From: Marinimicrobium sp. C6131
GTDB lineage: Bacteria; Pseudomonadota; Gammaproteobacteria; Pseudomonadales; Cellvibrionaceae
Direction of reading: 5' to 3'
Assembly (NCBI RefSeq): GCF_026153455.1
Contig: NZ_CP110629.1
Location: 3,038,001-3,102,000 of the forward strand
Length of the DNA stretch: 64,000 nt
In this document: in pieces, positions 14,872 to 24,413 of the stretch
How positions within the stretch are numbered: position 1 is the first letter of the stretch
How the letters are laid out: every line of letters starts with the position of its first letter
Program-made: the position numbers and the translations under genes
Notes under the pieces: model-generated
Databases searched by the model: none
The model's input: the letters and a program-made list of their open reading frames with translations, nothing else
Told to the model about the DNA's origin: nothing

Positions 14872-16326
14872 TCAGGACTCCACGCCGGCCTCCATCCGCT
14901 CCCGTTCCCGGTCCAGCCTGGCCAGGGCCTGTGTTGGGGTGAGGGCCTGAGGTCTGGTCATCAGACTGACCAGGACTCCTGCGCCCATTGCCGTGATGAC
15001 CGCCGGAATGACCGGATTGCCCCAGAAGGTCATAAACGAGGTCATCACCCAGACCGAAGCAAGTGCCCCTCCCAGCAAAGACGCCAGCGCGCCCTGCCAG
15101 TTGTAACGGGGCCAGAAGCGACCCAGCAGGCCACAGGCGAACATGCCCGCCATCAGGGTGGAGATCATGCCGGTGATATAGCCGATCAGGTCATCGGACA
15201 GGGACGCCATCAGCCAGGCACTGCCGATCACTACCACCAGCGTGATACGTGAATCTCGCACCACCCTGGCGCGCGATGGCATGCGCCCGGTCACCATCAT
15301 CCACAGATCACGCATCAGCACCGCCACCCCCGCCATGGCATCGGAGCTGGCGCTGGACATGGTGGCGGAAAGCCCGGCAATCAGCACCACCAACCCGACG
15401 CCCACCGGCAGCACTTCCACCGCCAGAAACGGAAAGGCAAAATTGCGATTATCCAGTTCGGGGTTGAGCGCATAGGCGCCCATACCAATGATGGCGGGCA
15501 CCAGTGAGAAGAACAGATACAGGGTACCGGAAATGACAAAGGAGCGACGCACGGAGCCGACGCTGCGCGCCGAATAAATCCGCTGGCGAAACGACGGCGT
15601 GGCCAACACCCCCACGGCGATGACCAATACCAACGACAAGGCCGGCAAACCCCCGATGGACTCCCGCGCCAGAGTCGCGACATTCGCCTCGGGCTGGGCC
15701 GCGAGCAACGCACTCCAGCCGCCTGCGGCGTGCACCGCCAGAGCCGCCATCAATATAAAACCACCGAACAGGACAATCGCCTGAAGTGTATCGGTCCAGA
15801 CCACCGCGCGGTATCCACCGACGATCACATAGATGGCAAAGCTCAACGCCACCACCGTGCGGGCCACATCAAGGTCCATACCGGCGATCCAGGCCAGGTA
15901 CAGGCCGCCGCCGAGAATATGGGCGCCGAGCCAACCGATGCAGGCGAGAAAAATCAGCACGGCCACGATATTTTTCACCAGGCGGTTGGCCCCCACATAA
16001 AAAGAGAGCTCTTCGCTCATGGTCATGAACCGGTACTCCCGCGCCGGCGCAAACCAGGCTGCCAACAACAGAATTCCGATGGCGCCGCCCAGGCCATAGA
16101 GCGCGCCGGCCCAACCATTGGCGTAGCCGAAACCCACCGCACCCATGGAGGACCCGGTGCCCACCATGGTCGCTACCGTGGTACCAATGGTAAGAAAAAT
16201 GGGCAGGCTGCGCCCGGCCAGCAGAAAGTCTTCGCCGCCTTGATGTCGGCGAGTCACCCACCAGCTCAGGGCAATCAGAAATCCCACATAGGCGGCGAAG
16301 GTGGAGAGAAACAGCGTGCTGTTCAT
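14872..16326 (-). CDS. Sodium:solute symporter (SSS family)
   Basis: 484 residues with about 13 predicted membrane helices. The N-terminal SSS pattern is DFLLAGRSLPIFLTIGTTVATMVG, and the mid-region has IVGGYRAVVWTDTLQ and GLSATMSSASSDAMAG, typical of the family. Its start overlaps the stop of the RidA gene by the ATGA arrangement, so it is translationally coupled. In context (D-aminoacylase, RidA, D-serine-dehydratase-like enzyme) a D-amino acid or N-acyl-D-amino acid is the likely substrate; this is inferred. Confidence 0.88.
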   Translation of the reverse strand: MNSTLFLSTFAAYVGFLIALSWWVTRRHQGGEDFLLAGRSLPIFLTIGTTVATMVGTGSSMGAVGFGYANGWAGALYGLGGAIGILLLAAWFAPAREYRFMTMSEELSFYVGANRLVKNIVAVLIFLACIGWLGAHILGGGLYLAWIAGMDLDVARTVVALSFAIYVIVGGYRAVVWTDTLQAIVLFGGFILMAALAVHAAGGWSALLAAQPEANVATLARESIGGLPALSLVLVIAVGVLATPSFRQRIYSARSVGSVRRSFVISGTLYLFFSLVPAIIGMGAYALNPELDNRNFAFPFLAVEVLPVGVGLVVLIAGLSATMSSASSDAMAGVAVLMRDLWMMVTGRMPSRARVVRDSRITLVVVIGSAWLMASLSDDLIGYITGMISTLMAGMFACGLLGRFWPRYNWQGALASLLGGALASVWVMTSFMTFWGNPVIPAVITAMGAGVLVSLMTRPQALTPTQALARLDRERERMEAGVES

Positions 16327-16709
16327 GCGTCTTTGTAGCAGACCACGCCCACTTCCACTTTACAGTCCACCACCAGATCGCACACAGAACAGATACGGGC
16401 GGGCGGATGATCGCCAAAATTCTGCTTGAACACTTTATTGAACGACTGGAAATATCGGGCGTCGGTGAGAATCACCGTCACGTGCACCACATGTTCCGGG
16501 CCGTAACCGGCTTCGCGCATGATCGCAAAACAGTTATCGATGGCCAGTTGCGACTGCTCGACGATACCGCCTTCCACCACTTCTCCCTCGCGCATCGGGG
16601 TCTGCCCGGATACATACAGCCACCCTGCCGCGCCGGCGGCGCGGGCAAAAGGCAGGGCCTGGCCACCGGTGCCCACACCTCCTTCGGTACCGTAACGCTG
16701 AATACTCAC
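16323..16709 (-). CDS. RidA/YjgF-family imine deaminase
   Basis: 128 residues, full length. The family features G-LPFARA near the N-terminus, LYVSGQTPM and C-terminal PPARICSVCDL with the substrate-binding Arg are present. RidA proteins hydrolyse reactive enamine/imine intermediates such as 2-aminoacrylate. A D-serine-dehydratase-like enzyme encoded nearby would release such intermediates, so the pairing makes biochemical sense. It lies between the D-aminoacylase gene (63 bp upstream) and the symporter gene (overlapping). Confidence 0.88.
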   Translation of the reverse strand: MSIQRYGTEGGVGTGGQALPFARAAGAAGWLYVSGQTPMREGEVVEGGIVEQSQLAIDNCFAIMREAGYGPEHVVHVTVILTDARYFQSFNKVFKQNFGDHPPARICSVCDLVVDCKVEVGVVCYKDA

Positions 16710-16772
16710 ACAGGACTCCTTATCATTGCGGTTTAAAATCAGAGTTGAAAACAGGCACGGATGTTCTGGGCG

Positions 16773-18209
16773 CTATCGCCCGCGAAACAGAAATTCGCCC
16801 CGTCGCTCCAGACCGGTGCGCCCGGGTTGATAGCTCAAGGCGCCGTTCACCCACACCCGGTGAATACCCCGGGCGACCTGCTCCGGCTGCTCGAACGTCG
16901 CAGTGGATTCAATACGATCGAAATCAAACAGCACCAGATCCGCAAAGGCGCCTTCACGAATAAGACCGCGATCGCGCAGGCCAAACTCCGCCGCTGAACG
17001 GCCGGTCATTTTGTGAATCGCCGTTGGCAGGTCAAAGAGTTGTCGCTCGCGACAGTAGTGGGCCAGCACCCGGGGGAAGGCCCCCCACAGGCGCGGGTGC
17101 GGATGCGGATCTTTGGGCAGGCCATCGGAGCCGATCATGGTCAGCGGGTGACTCAGAATATTCTCGACATCCTCGACCGCCATACAGTGGTACACCGCAC
17201 CGGCCGGTTGCAGTCGCTCGGCCGCTTCCATCAGTGAGAGCTTCCACTCTTCGGCAATGGCCGCCAGCGTGCGTCCGCCCTGCTCGGGAAACGCCCGGGA
17301 CCAGGTAATGAATACGTCGCTATCCGGCGTGACCTGGGACAGATCCAGAGTGCTGGAACTGGCGGTATAGGGGTAGCAGTCGCAGGCGACTTTCTGGTGA
17401 GCGGCGGCGCTCTGAAGATGCGATAACACTTCGGTGCTGCGCCCCCAGTTGCCTTTGCCCGCGCACTTCAGGTGAGACACGATCAGCGGCACCCGCCCTT
17501 CCCGGGCCGTGTCCAGCGCTTCGTCCATGGCGTCGATAATCTGGTCAAACTCGGTCCGCAGATGGGTGGTGTAGATCGCTCCGAACGCGGTCAACTCTTT
17601 GACCAAGGCCAACACTTCCGTCGTGTCGGACTGCTTGGCATTGCGATAGGCCAGCCCGGAGCTCATGCCCAGAGCGCCTTGCTGCAGCGCCTCGCGCAAC
17701 TCGATGCGCATCGACGCCAACTCCTGTTCGGTTGCGGTACGTTGCAATTCCGCCATGTGGCCAATCCGCAGCGCCGTGTGTCCGACCAGCGCTCCAACGT
17801 TGACCGCCGGACGGGCGGACTGCACCGCACGGGCGTAGTCTGCAAAGGTGGGGTATTGAAAGTCTGCCCGTTCGCCCAGCAGGTTCAGCGGGTCAGGCGG
17901 CTCGCGGTTGAGTTGTACCGGACTGGCGCTGATGCCACAGTTGCCGACAATCACACTGGTGACGCCCTGGCTGAGTTTGGGCGTCATCTCGGGCTGATGG
18001 ATCACCGCCAGGTCGTCATGGGTATGCACATCGATAAAGCCCGGTGCCAACACCAGGCCATCAGCGTCGACCATGGTATCGGCGGCGGCGTCAATCTGCT
18101 CGGCAATACGCGCCACACGCTGGTTCTCAATCGCCACATCGGCCCGGTATGCGTCGGCGCCGCTGCCATCCACTACCAGCGCGCCGCGAATCAGCGTGTG
18201 ATATCCCAT
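16773..18209 (-). CDS. N-acyl-D-amino-acid deacylase (D-aminoacylase)
   Basis: 478 residues, amidohydrolase superfamily. The metal motif is HTHDDL (residues ~66-71), followed by the conserved VIVGNCGIS Cys block, THLRTE, VSHLKCAG and the catalytic-loop signature IGSDGLPKDPHPHPRLWGAFPRVL. These are the hallmarks of D-aminoacylases, which hydrolyse N-acetyl or N-formyl D-amino acids to the free D-amino acid in the cytoplasm. It is the first structural gene after the RpiR-type regulator (28-bp gap) in a leftward operon with ridA and the symporter. Confidence 0.9.
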   Translation of the reverse strand: MGYHTLIRGALVVDGSGADAYRADVAIENQRVARIAEQIDAAADTMVDADGLVLAPGFIDVHTHDDLAVIHQPEMTPKLSQGVTSVIVGNCGISASPVQLNREPPDPLNLLGERADFQYPTFADYARAVQSARPAVNVGALVGHTALRIGHMAELQRTATEQELASMRIELREALQQGALGMSSGLAYRNAKQSDTTEVLALVKELTAFGAIYTTHLRTEFDQIIDAMDEALDTAREGRVPLIVSHLKCAGKGNWGRSTEVLSHLQSAAAHQKVACDCYPYTASSSTLDLSQVTPDSDVFITWSRAFPEQGGRTLAAIAEEWKLSLMEAAERLQPAGAVYHCMAVEDVENILSHPLTMIGSDGLPKDPHPHPRLWGAFPRVLAHYCRERQLFDLPTAIHKMTGRSAAEFGLRDRGLIREGAFADLVLFDFDRIESTATFEQPEQVARGIHRVWVNGALSYQPGRTGLERRGEFLFRGR

Positions 18210-18237
18210 AACTAGCCCACTGTGATCGTGCGCTGGT

Positions 18238-19104
18238 TCAGTCCCCCAGAGGCAGGCGATCCTGTCCGCGCTTGTGGGTGTCCAGCGTATGTTTTATCCG
18301 ACGCAGGGCCTCGCGGCTTCTGCGCTTGTGTTTGGCGGCCAACTCCGTGGCCAGCACATCAATCGCCGCGAGCATCACATAGCGGGATGCACTCGGCTTG
18401 AAAATATAATCCGTCTCAAGTGGCTGCATCGGGATCAACTGATCCACGAGTTTTCCGAGCGGCGAATCCGCCACGGTAATGCCGATGGTGCGCGCGCCAT
18501 ACTCTTTGGCAATCTCTGCGGCCTCCTGCACATCGGGGCTGTAACCGCCCAGCGACAAGCACAACACCACATCGTTACTGTCGATGGCCGAGGCGGCCAT
18601 ACGCATCAACATCGGATCCGAGTAGGCCGTGGCCGCAAAACCCAATCGGAAAAACCGGTGCTGACACTCCTGGGCCATCACGGTGGAGCCTCCGCCGACC
18701 CCGAAAATCAGTATCTGGCGCGATTTGGACAGCCACTCCACTGCCGGGCGAATGACCGCCTCGGTCACCAACTGGGCGTTGTGGTCCAGCGTGGTCTTGA
18801 TGGTTTCATAGACACTGTAAATGCCGCCGGGCTCGGGGCGCACATCGGTGTAAAACCGCTGCCCGACCGCTTCGGCTTGGGCCAGGCGCATTTTCAGGTC
18901 GCGCACATTTTTGCATTCAATGGCTTTGGCAAACCGGGTGATGGTGGCTTCACTCACCCCGGCGCGCTCGGCCAGCTCGCTGATGCTGGCCTGAGCGGCG
19001 AAGCTCATGTCGTCGAGCACCAGTCGGGCAATTTTCTGTTCCGCATCGCGCAGGTGGCTGTACAGTGTATTGATGCGCGAGATGATGTCTGGTTCGTGGC
19101 TCAC
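18238..19104 (-). CDS. RpiR/MurR-family transcriptional regulator
   Basis: 288 residues. An N-terminal HTH_6 domain (about 1-77, ASISELAERAGVSEATITRFAKAI) is followed by a SIS sugar-phosphate-binding domain (about 120-260, ILIFGVGGGSTVMAQE). Regulators of this family usually answer amino-sugar phosphates or related metabolites. Its gene is first in the leftward operon and divergent from the D-serine-dehydratase-like gene. The 250-bp intergenic region holds an inverted repeat over a promoter, a likely operator. Confidence 0.88.
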   Translation of the reverse strand: MSHEPDIISRINTLYSHLRDAEQKIARLVLDDMSFAAQASISELAERAGVSEATITRFAKAIECKNVRDLKMRLAQAEAVGQRFYTDVRPEPGGIYSVYETIKTTLDHNAQLVTEAVIRPAVEWLSKSRQILIFGVGGGSTVMAQECQHRFFRLGFAATAYSDPMLMRMAASAIDSNDVVLCLSLGGYSPDVQEAAEIAKEYGARTIGITVADSPLGKLVDQLIPMQPLETDYIFKPSASRYVMLAAIDVLATELAAKHKRRSREALRRIKHTLDTHKRGQDRLPLGD

Positions 19105-19224
19105 GGCGGTGTCCTGTATCTGGTTATAAGACCGATCCGTCCCCGACCTCGGGCCAGGGAACCCCTGAGCCGATCATACGAAACTTGAGGCCAGTATAGA
19201 TACCGTGTTTGTTATTTTCAATAC

Positions 19225-19268
19225 TTGACTTTATGTTTTGGTAATTTCTATCATTGGCCTGATGATAG
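19225..19268 (+). promoter_or_regulatory. Promoter with overlapping inverted repeat, probable RpiR operator
   Basis: -35 TTGACT (19225-19230) and -10 TATCAT (19249-19254) with an 18-bp spacer face the rightward genes. A perfect inverted repeat CTATCAT (19248-19254), 7-bp spacer, ATGATAG (19262-19268) covers the -10 and the start point, a good place for repression. The link to the RpiR-type regulator is inferred from position. Confidence 0.6.
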
Positions 19269-19354
19269 CGGCACTGCGTCGTTGAGTGCTGCGCCTGGGT
19301 GTACCCGTTACCGCCCGGACGCCACGCTGCCTGAACAATTCACAAAGGTGTTTT

Positions 19355-20542
19355 ATGAACAGGCCGAACCTTCTGGAAGAAGACCTGCCGCTGCCGGCGG
19401 CGGTGGTGTACCAGTCCCGACTCGAGAACAACCTGCACTGGATGCAACGGTTTGCCGAACAGAACGGTGTTCTTCTCTGCCCTCACGGCAAAACCACCAT
19501 GACCCCCGACTTTTTCCGTCGCCAACTGGACGCCGGTGCCTGGGGCATTACCCTGGCTACCGTTCCCCAGGTGCAGGCCGCGGCCGAGGCGGGGGTGCCC
19601 CGGGTGCTGATGGCCAACCAGCTCGTCGGCAAAGCCAACATGGTTTCGATCAGCCAGCTATTGAGCGGCGGCCTTGACTACTACTGCCTGGTGGACTCAC
19701 CGGACAACGTACGCGCCCTCAATGATTTTTTTGCGCCGCAGGGGCAGACCCTCAAGGTATTACTGGAGATCGGCGTGGCCGGTGGGCGCTGTGGTTGTCG
19801 CACGGCCGAGCAGATCGATGCGGTATTGGACGAACTGGCAGAGGCGCCGGCATTGCAGTTGGCCGGAGTGGAAACCTATGAAGGCGTGATCCACGGTGGC
19901 GACCCGGACGCGCTGGTGCGAGAGCACCTATTGAAGGTGCGAGACATTTGTCTGTCGCTGTATCAGCAGGGGCGGTTTGCGACCAACACCGTGATTCTCA
20001 CCGGCGCCGGATCGGCCTGGTACGATATGGTGATGGAAGTGTTCGGCCCGGTCCGCGAAACGGCGGGTAAACAACGCATTCTGCCAGTCCTGCGCCCGGG
20101 CTGTTACCTGATTCACGACATGGGCATTTACTGGGACGCCCAGAGCCGGATCATGGCGCGTCTGCCCCGTGACTGTCAGCCCGGAGGCGACCTGCAATCG
20201 AGTCTGGAGGTCTGGGCCTATGTGCAATCGGTGCCCGAGCCGGGCGTGGCCATCCTGACCCTCGGGAAACGGGAGGTGGCCTTCGATGCGGGGCTACCGC
20301 AACCGGTGCTGCATTATCGCCCCGGCGATGCGGCTCCTCGACGTGCCCCGGCGCTCTGGCAGGTCGACCACATCATGGACCACCACAGCCGGCTGAGGCT
20401 GCCCGAAGACGCCGATGTGCGCGTTGGGGATATCATTGCCCTGGCCACCTCTCACCCGTGTCTGACCTTTGACAAGTGGCGTCAGTTACTGGTCATTGAC
20501 GATGATTATCAGCTACTTCGCCGAGTGGAGACCCGCTTTTGA
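19355..20542 (+). CDS. D-serine dehydratase-like / D-threonine aldolase family PLP enzyme
   Basis: 395 residues from the ATG at 19355 (AGGTG 6 bp upstream). A fold-type III PLP barrel carries the Schiff-base lysine in PHGKTTM (near residue 50). The C-terminal domain has the zinc-binding pair SHPC (near 368), as in eukaryotic D-serine dehydratase and metal-dependent D-threonine aldolases. A likely reaction is deamination of a D-amino acid such as D-serine to the 2-keto acid and ammonia; this would use products of the divergent D-aminoacylase gene. It is followed after 25 bp by the GH20 fusion gene, probably in one operon. Confidence 0.85.
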   Translation: MNRPNLLEEDLPLPAAVVYQSRLENNLHWMQRFAEQNGVLLCPHGKTTMTPDFFRRQLDAGAWGITLATVPQVQAAAEAGVPRVLMANQLVGKANMVSISQLLSGGLDYYCLVDSPDNVRALNDFFAPQGQTLKVLLEIGVAGGRCGCRTAEQIDAVLDELAEAPALQLAGVETYEGVIHGGDPDALVREHLLKVRDICLSLYQQGRFATNTVILTGAGSAWYDMVMEVFGPVRETAGKQRILPVLRPGCYLIHDMGIYWDAQSRIMARLPRDCQPGGDLQSSLEVWAYVQSVPEPGVAILTLGKREVAFDAGLPQPVLHYRPGDAAPRRAPALWQVDHIMDHHSRLRLPEDADVRVGDIIALATSHPCLTFDKWRQLLVIDDDYQLLRRVETRF

Positions 20543-20567
20543 TTCGCCCACGTTCAACGAGCCCGCT

Positions 20568-23500
20568 ATGTTCAAGAATAATAAATGCTCCATCGCTCTG
20601 ACGGTTCTACTCTGTTTAAGCCCGCTAACGCTCGGCGCCGAGCCGGACGAGCTGCCCCTGATGCCCTACCCGGCTTCGGTGGAATATGCAGACGGTGCGC
20701 TTTCCCTGACGCCGCGCCTGACGCTTCGTCTGATGGGGGCCACCGAGTCGTTACCCGAAGGTACGCTCAAACGCTTCGCCCAGCGCCTGAAGCAGCAGAC
20801 CGGCCGAACGCTGGACAACTCGGGGGAAACCGGCACTGCGCTGAAGATTCATATCGATCAGCCGGCCCATCGTCTGCGCTCCTCCGAGCAACTGGACCCG
20901 AACCTGGAAGGCTATCAACTGCACATCATGGACAGCGGCATTCATCTGCATGCCACCACCCATCTGGGTGTGCAACACGGGCTGGAAACCCTTCTGCAAT
21001 TATTGGCCGACAACCCGGACCGCCTGCCGGCCATGTGCATCGATGATCAACCCCGATTTGGTTGGCGCGGGCTGATGTTGGACTCGGTGCGGCATTTCTT
21101 TTCGGTGGAAACCATCAAACGTCAGCTCGACGGCATGGCCGCGGCCAAGCTCAATATTTTTCACTGGCACCTGACCGACGATCAGGGCTGGCGACTGGAG
21201 TCCCGCGCTTACCCCAAGCTTCACCAGGAGGCCTCCAACGGACAGTATTACACTCGCGAACAGGTACAGGAAATCGTCGCCTACGCCGCCGAGCGGGGCA
21301 TTCAGGTGATGCCGGAAATCGATATGCCCGGGCACAGCAGCGCCATCGCAGTCGCCTACCCGGAACTGATGTCCGCGCCCGGCCCCTATAAACCGGAAGA
21401 TCGCTGGGGCGTGCACAAGCCCTTACTCAATCCCGCCAACGAGGCGGTGTACGAATTTGCCGAAACCATTCTGCGCGAAGTGGCCGAGCTGTTTCCGTTC
21501 GATTATATCCACGTCGGCGGCGATGAGGTCGATCCCGAGCACTGGTTGAACAACCCGGACATTCGTGCCTTTATGGACAATGAAGGTCTGGAGAATGCCG
21601 AGGCGCTGCACGCCCATTTCAATCAACGACTGTCCAACATTCTGACCCGACTGGATCGCAAAATGATGGGCTGGGATGAAGTGCTGCATCCGGATCTGCC
21701 TCAGCACACTGCCGTGCAATCCTGGCGCGGTGTCGACTCGCTGGGGCAGGCGGCACAGGCGGGGCATCCCGCGGTATTGTCCACCGGTTTCTATCTGGAT
21801 CAACCTCAAACTGCCGGCTATCACTACCGGGTCCGCTTTGAACCCGAACCCCTGACGATAGAGACTCAACCCACTGAATCGGAAATTCACCAAAGCTGGG
21901 CCTTTGAAATGCCACGCAAACGCGGCTCCGCAATCACCGGGTATGTCACCGTCATTCAAAGACCGGGTAACCAACGCCGAGGCTATATCGACTTCACTGG
22001 GAAATCCCGAAAAACACTGCACAACCTGATCCTTGACGGCGACCAACTCCGATTCGATGTCGACACCTGGATGGGCCCGGTGCGCGCTCGGCTGGTAAGC
22101 CGGGGCGATGCGATCAAGGGCGATATGGTGGTAGGCAACGCCGCTTATGCGGTCTCTGGCCAGCGCGTCGAACAGTCCCCAGAGCCTCTGACCAAACCCG
22201 TATTATCCGACAGTGACAAAACTAACATTCTTGGTGGCGAAATTGCCCTCTGGGCTGAATTGATCGACGAGCAGAGCATCGACCTTCGCCTGTGGCCTCG
22301 CGCTTTCGTGGTTGCCGAGCGGCTATGGTCTCCCGCTCAAAGGCGGGATGAAACATCATTGTATCGCCGGCTGCCGCTGATCTCGGACTGGGCCGCCAAA
22401 TCCGTGGCGCTGAAACACAAAGCGCAAGCCCGACAGGCGCTCGAGCGACTGGTGGGTTCTGACTCTATGGTCGACGCAGAAATGCTCATCGAAGCCTTGG
22501 AACCGGCCCAGTACTATCATCGACACCACGAAAAATCCCAACTTGAAAGCTACTCCCGACGCGATTCGCTGGACCGGTTTGTGGACAGTCTCCCCGCCGA
22601 GAGTCAGGCGGCACGTTCACTGAAACAAGACATTGAACAGCTCCTGGCAACCCCCGGTAATGACGCTTTAGCCAGCTCCATTGAATCCCGTCTGACCCGC
22701 TGGCAACAAAGCGCTCAAGCGTTGATCTCCAGGCTCGATGCCACTGGCGCCACGTCAGAAGTTTACCGGCAAGCAGAGCGCGTCGTAACCGTCACCCAAT
22801 GGGGCCTCACACTGCTGCCCCTGTGGCGGGAACATACCGCGTTGTCGCCATCGGTTCGCGCATCGGCGCGGGACAGCTTGCGTCGCGCCCAGGGTATAGA
22901 GCATGAAATCGTGGTGGCCGCCGCCTACGCCATCGAAATGCTGCTTGATGCGATTCCGGAGCCACCGGCCACCGTCGACTGGATGCCCGACGACAGCTTT
23001 CCCACCGGCATAGAGGGTCCGGTCGTCGGACCGGAGGGTTCACTCTACGCCGTCAACTTCGAACGCCAGGGCAGTATCGGTAGAGTGAGGGAACAGAATC
23101 AGGGCGAGCGCTGGGTGGATCTACCCGAGGGCAGCATCGCCAACAGTCTTCGCTTTGATACCGCAGGCCAACTCTGGGCGGCGGATTACACCGGGCACAA
23201 CCTGATTCGACTGAACCCGCGCACCAGCGACATCATTGCCACTTATCATGAACCGCGCATGCACCAGCCCAACGACATCGCCCTCACCCGTTGGGGCGCT
23301 ATCTTTGCCACCGATCCTGACTGGGCCAACAACAGCGGCCAGCTCTGGCGCATGGACCCGGGTGGCGAGTTTACGTTGCTGGAAACCGGAATGGGCACGA
23401 CCAACGGCATAGAGCTGAGCCCGGATGAACGTCGACTGTACGTGAATGAAAGTGTCCAGCGGCGGGTGTGGGTCTATCGGGTATCGGCCACGGGAGAGCT

Positions 23501-24413
23501 GAGTGACAAGCGTCTGTTCTATCAGTTCGATGACTACGGTCTGGACGGTATGGCCACGGACCCGGAAGGCAATCTGTATATCGCCCGCTATGGTGCGGGT
23601 ACCGTTGCAGTTCTGTCACCCCACGGGGAGCTGATTGAAGAGATTTCGCTGAAAGGGCGGTATCCAACCAACATCGCCCTGGACCTGCGCCAACAACCCC
23701 GCGCCTTTGTCACCCTGCAGCAACGCGGGGCTATCGAAATGTTTGAGTTGGCTCCCCGTCTTCATCAGGAACACAGACCCGCGGCGGAACAGACGCCTGT
23801 CGCCGAACTATTATCCCGCAAGCAGTTCAACAGCCTGTTTCCCGAACGCAATCCTTTTTACGATTACGACGGCCTGCTCGCCGCCAGTCGACAATTCCCC
23901 GCTTTCGCCGGCGTGGGCGATCGGGATACCCGCCTACGGGAGCTGGCCGCCGCACTGGCCAACTTCGCCCACGAAACCGGCGATCTGGTCTATATCGAAG
24001 AAATCCACAAAGACGATTACTGCTCCAGCACCGACACCCTGTGTGGTGTCTGCGCCCCGGGGAAACGGTACTTCGGTCGGGGCCCGATTCAACTGAGCTG
24101 GAACGGTAACTACTGCGCCGCGGGGCTGGCGATGGGTGTCGATCTCTGGGCCGAACCGGAGCGGGTCGCGCTGGATTCCGCCATCGCCTGGCAATCCGCG
24201 CTCTGGTACTGGCTGACCCGGCTGGGCCCGGGCACCATGACCGCCCACCGGGCCATGGTGGACGGACACGGCTTTGGAGAAACCATTCGCACCATCAATG
24301 GCCGCCTGGAATGTAACGGCGGCCGGCCAGAACAGGTCCAGAGTCGTATAGAACGGTACCGGGTCTATACCCGGATTCTGGGGGTAACCCCGGGCGATAA
24401 CCTGGACTGTTAA
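20568..24413 (+). CDS. Three-domain secreted enzyme: GH20 hexosaminidase + SMP-30-like propeller + GH19 chitinase
   Basis: 1281 residues from the ATG at 20568, which begins a clear signal peptide (ALTVLLCLSPLTLGA). Domain order: GH20b (about 30-150); GH20 barrel (about 160-590) with catalytic pair D319-E320 in HVGGDEV, interrupted by an inserted beta-rich segment at about 425-520; a helical linker (about 600-790); an SMP-30/gluconolactonase-like beta-propeller (about 805-1070, QPNDIAL, TTNGIELSPDERRLYV); and a GH19 chitinase-like domain (about 1080-1281) with catalytic HETG (E1136) and the family signature YFGRGPIQLSWNGNY. It probably degrades chitin or peptidoglycan sugars outside the cytoplasm. 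Its stop overlaps the stop of the convergent halogenase gene. Confidence 0.88.
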   Translation: MFKNNKCSIALTVLLCLSPLTLGAEPDELPLMPYPASVEYADGALSLTPRLTLRLMGATESLPEGTLKRFAQRLKQQTGRTLDNSGETGTALKIHIDQPAHRLRSSEQLDPNLEGYQLHIMDSGIHLHATTHLGVQHGLETLLQLLADNPDRLPAMCIDDQPRFGWRGLMLDSVRHFFSVETIKRQLDGMAAAKLNIFHWHLTDDQGWRLESRAYPKLHQEASNGQYYTREQVQEIVAYAAERGIQVMPEIDMPGHSSAIAVAYPELMSAPGPYKPEDRWGVHKPLLNPANEAVYEFAETILREVAELFPFDYIHVGGDEVDPEHWLNNPDIRAFMDNEGLENAEALHAHFNQRLSNILTRLDRKMMGWDEVLHPDLPQHTAVQSWRGVDSLGQAAQAGHPAVLSTGFYLDQPQTAGYHYRVRFEPEPLTIETQPTESEIHQSWAFEMPRKRGSAITGYVTVIQRPGNQRRGYIDFTGKSRKTLHNLILDGDQLRFDVDTWMGPVRARLVSRGDAIKGDMVVGNAAYAVSGQRVEQSPEPLTKPVLSDSDKTNILGGEIALWAELIDEQSIDLRLWPRAFVVAERLWSPAQRRDETSLYRRLPLISDWAAKSVALKHKAQARQALERLVGSDSMVDAEMLIEALEPAQYYHRHHEKSQLESYSRRDSLDRFVDSLPAESQAARSLKQDIEQLLATPGNDALASSIESRLTRWQQSAQALISRLDATGATSEVYRQAERVVTVTQWGLTLLPLWREHTALSPSVRASARDSLRRAQGIEHEIVVAAAYAIEMLLDAIPEPPATVDWMPDDSFPTGIEGPVVGPEGSLYAVNFERQGSIGRVREQNQGERWVDLPEGSIANSLRFDTAGQLWAADYTGHNLIRLNPRTSDIIATYHEPRMHQPNDIALTRWGAIFATDPDWANNSGQLWRMDPGGEFTLLETGMGTTNGIELSPDERRLYVNESVQRRVWVYRVSATGELSDKRLFYQFDDYGLDGMATDPEGNLYIARYGAGTVAVLSPHGELIEEISLKGRYPTNIALDLRQQPRAFVTLQQRGAIEMFELAPRLHQEHRPAAEQTPVAELLSRKQFNSLFPERNPFYDYDGLLAASRQFPAFAGVGDRDTRLRELAAALANFAHETGDLVYIEEIHKDDYCSSTDTLCGVCAPGKRYFGRGPIQLSWNGNYCAAGLAMGVDLWAEPERVALDSAIAWQSALWYWLTRLGPGTMTAHRAMVDGHGFGETIRTINGRLECNGGRPEQVQSRIERYRVYTRILGVTPGDNLDC

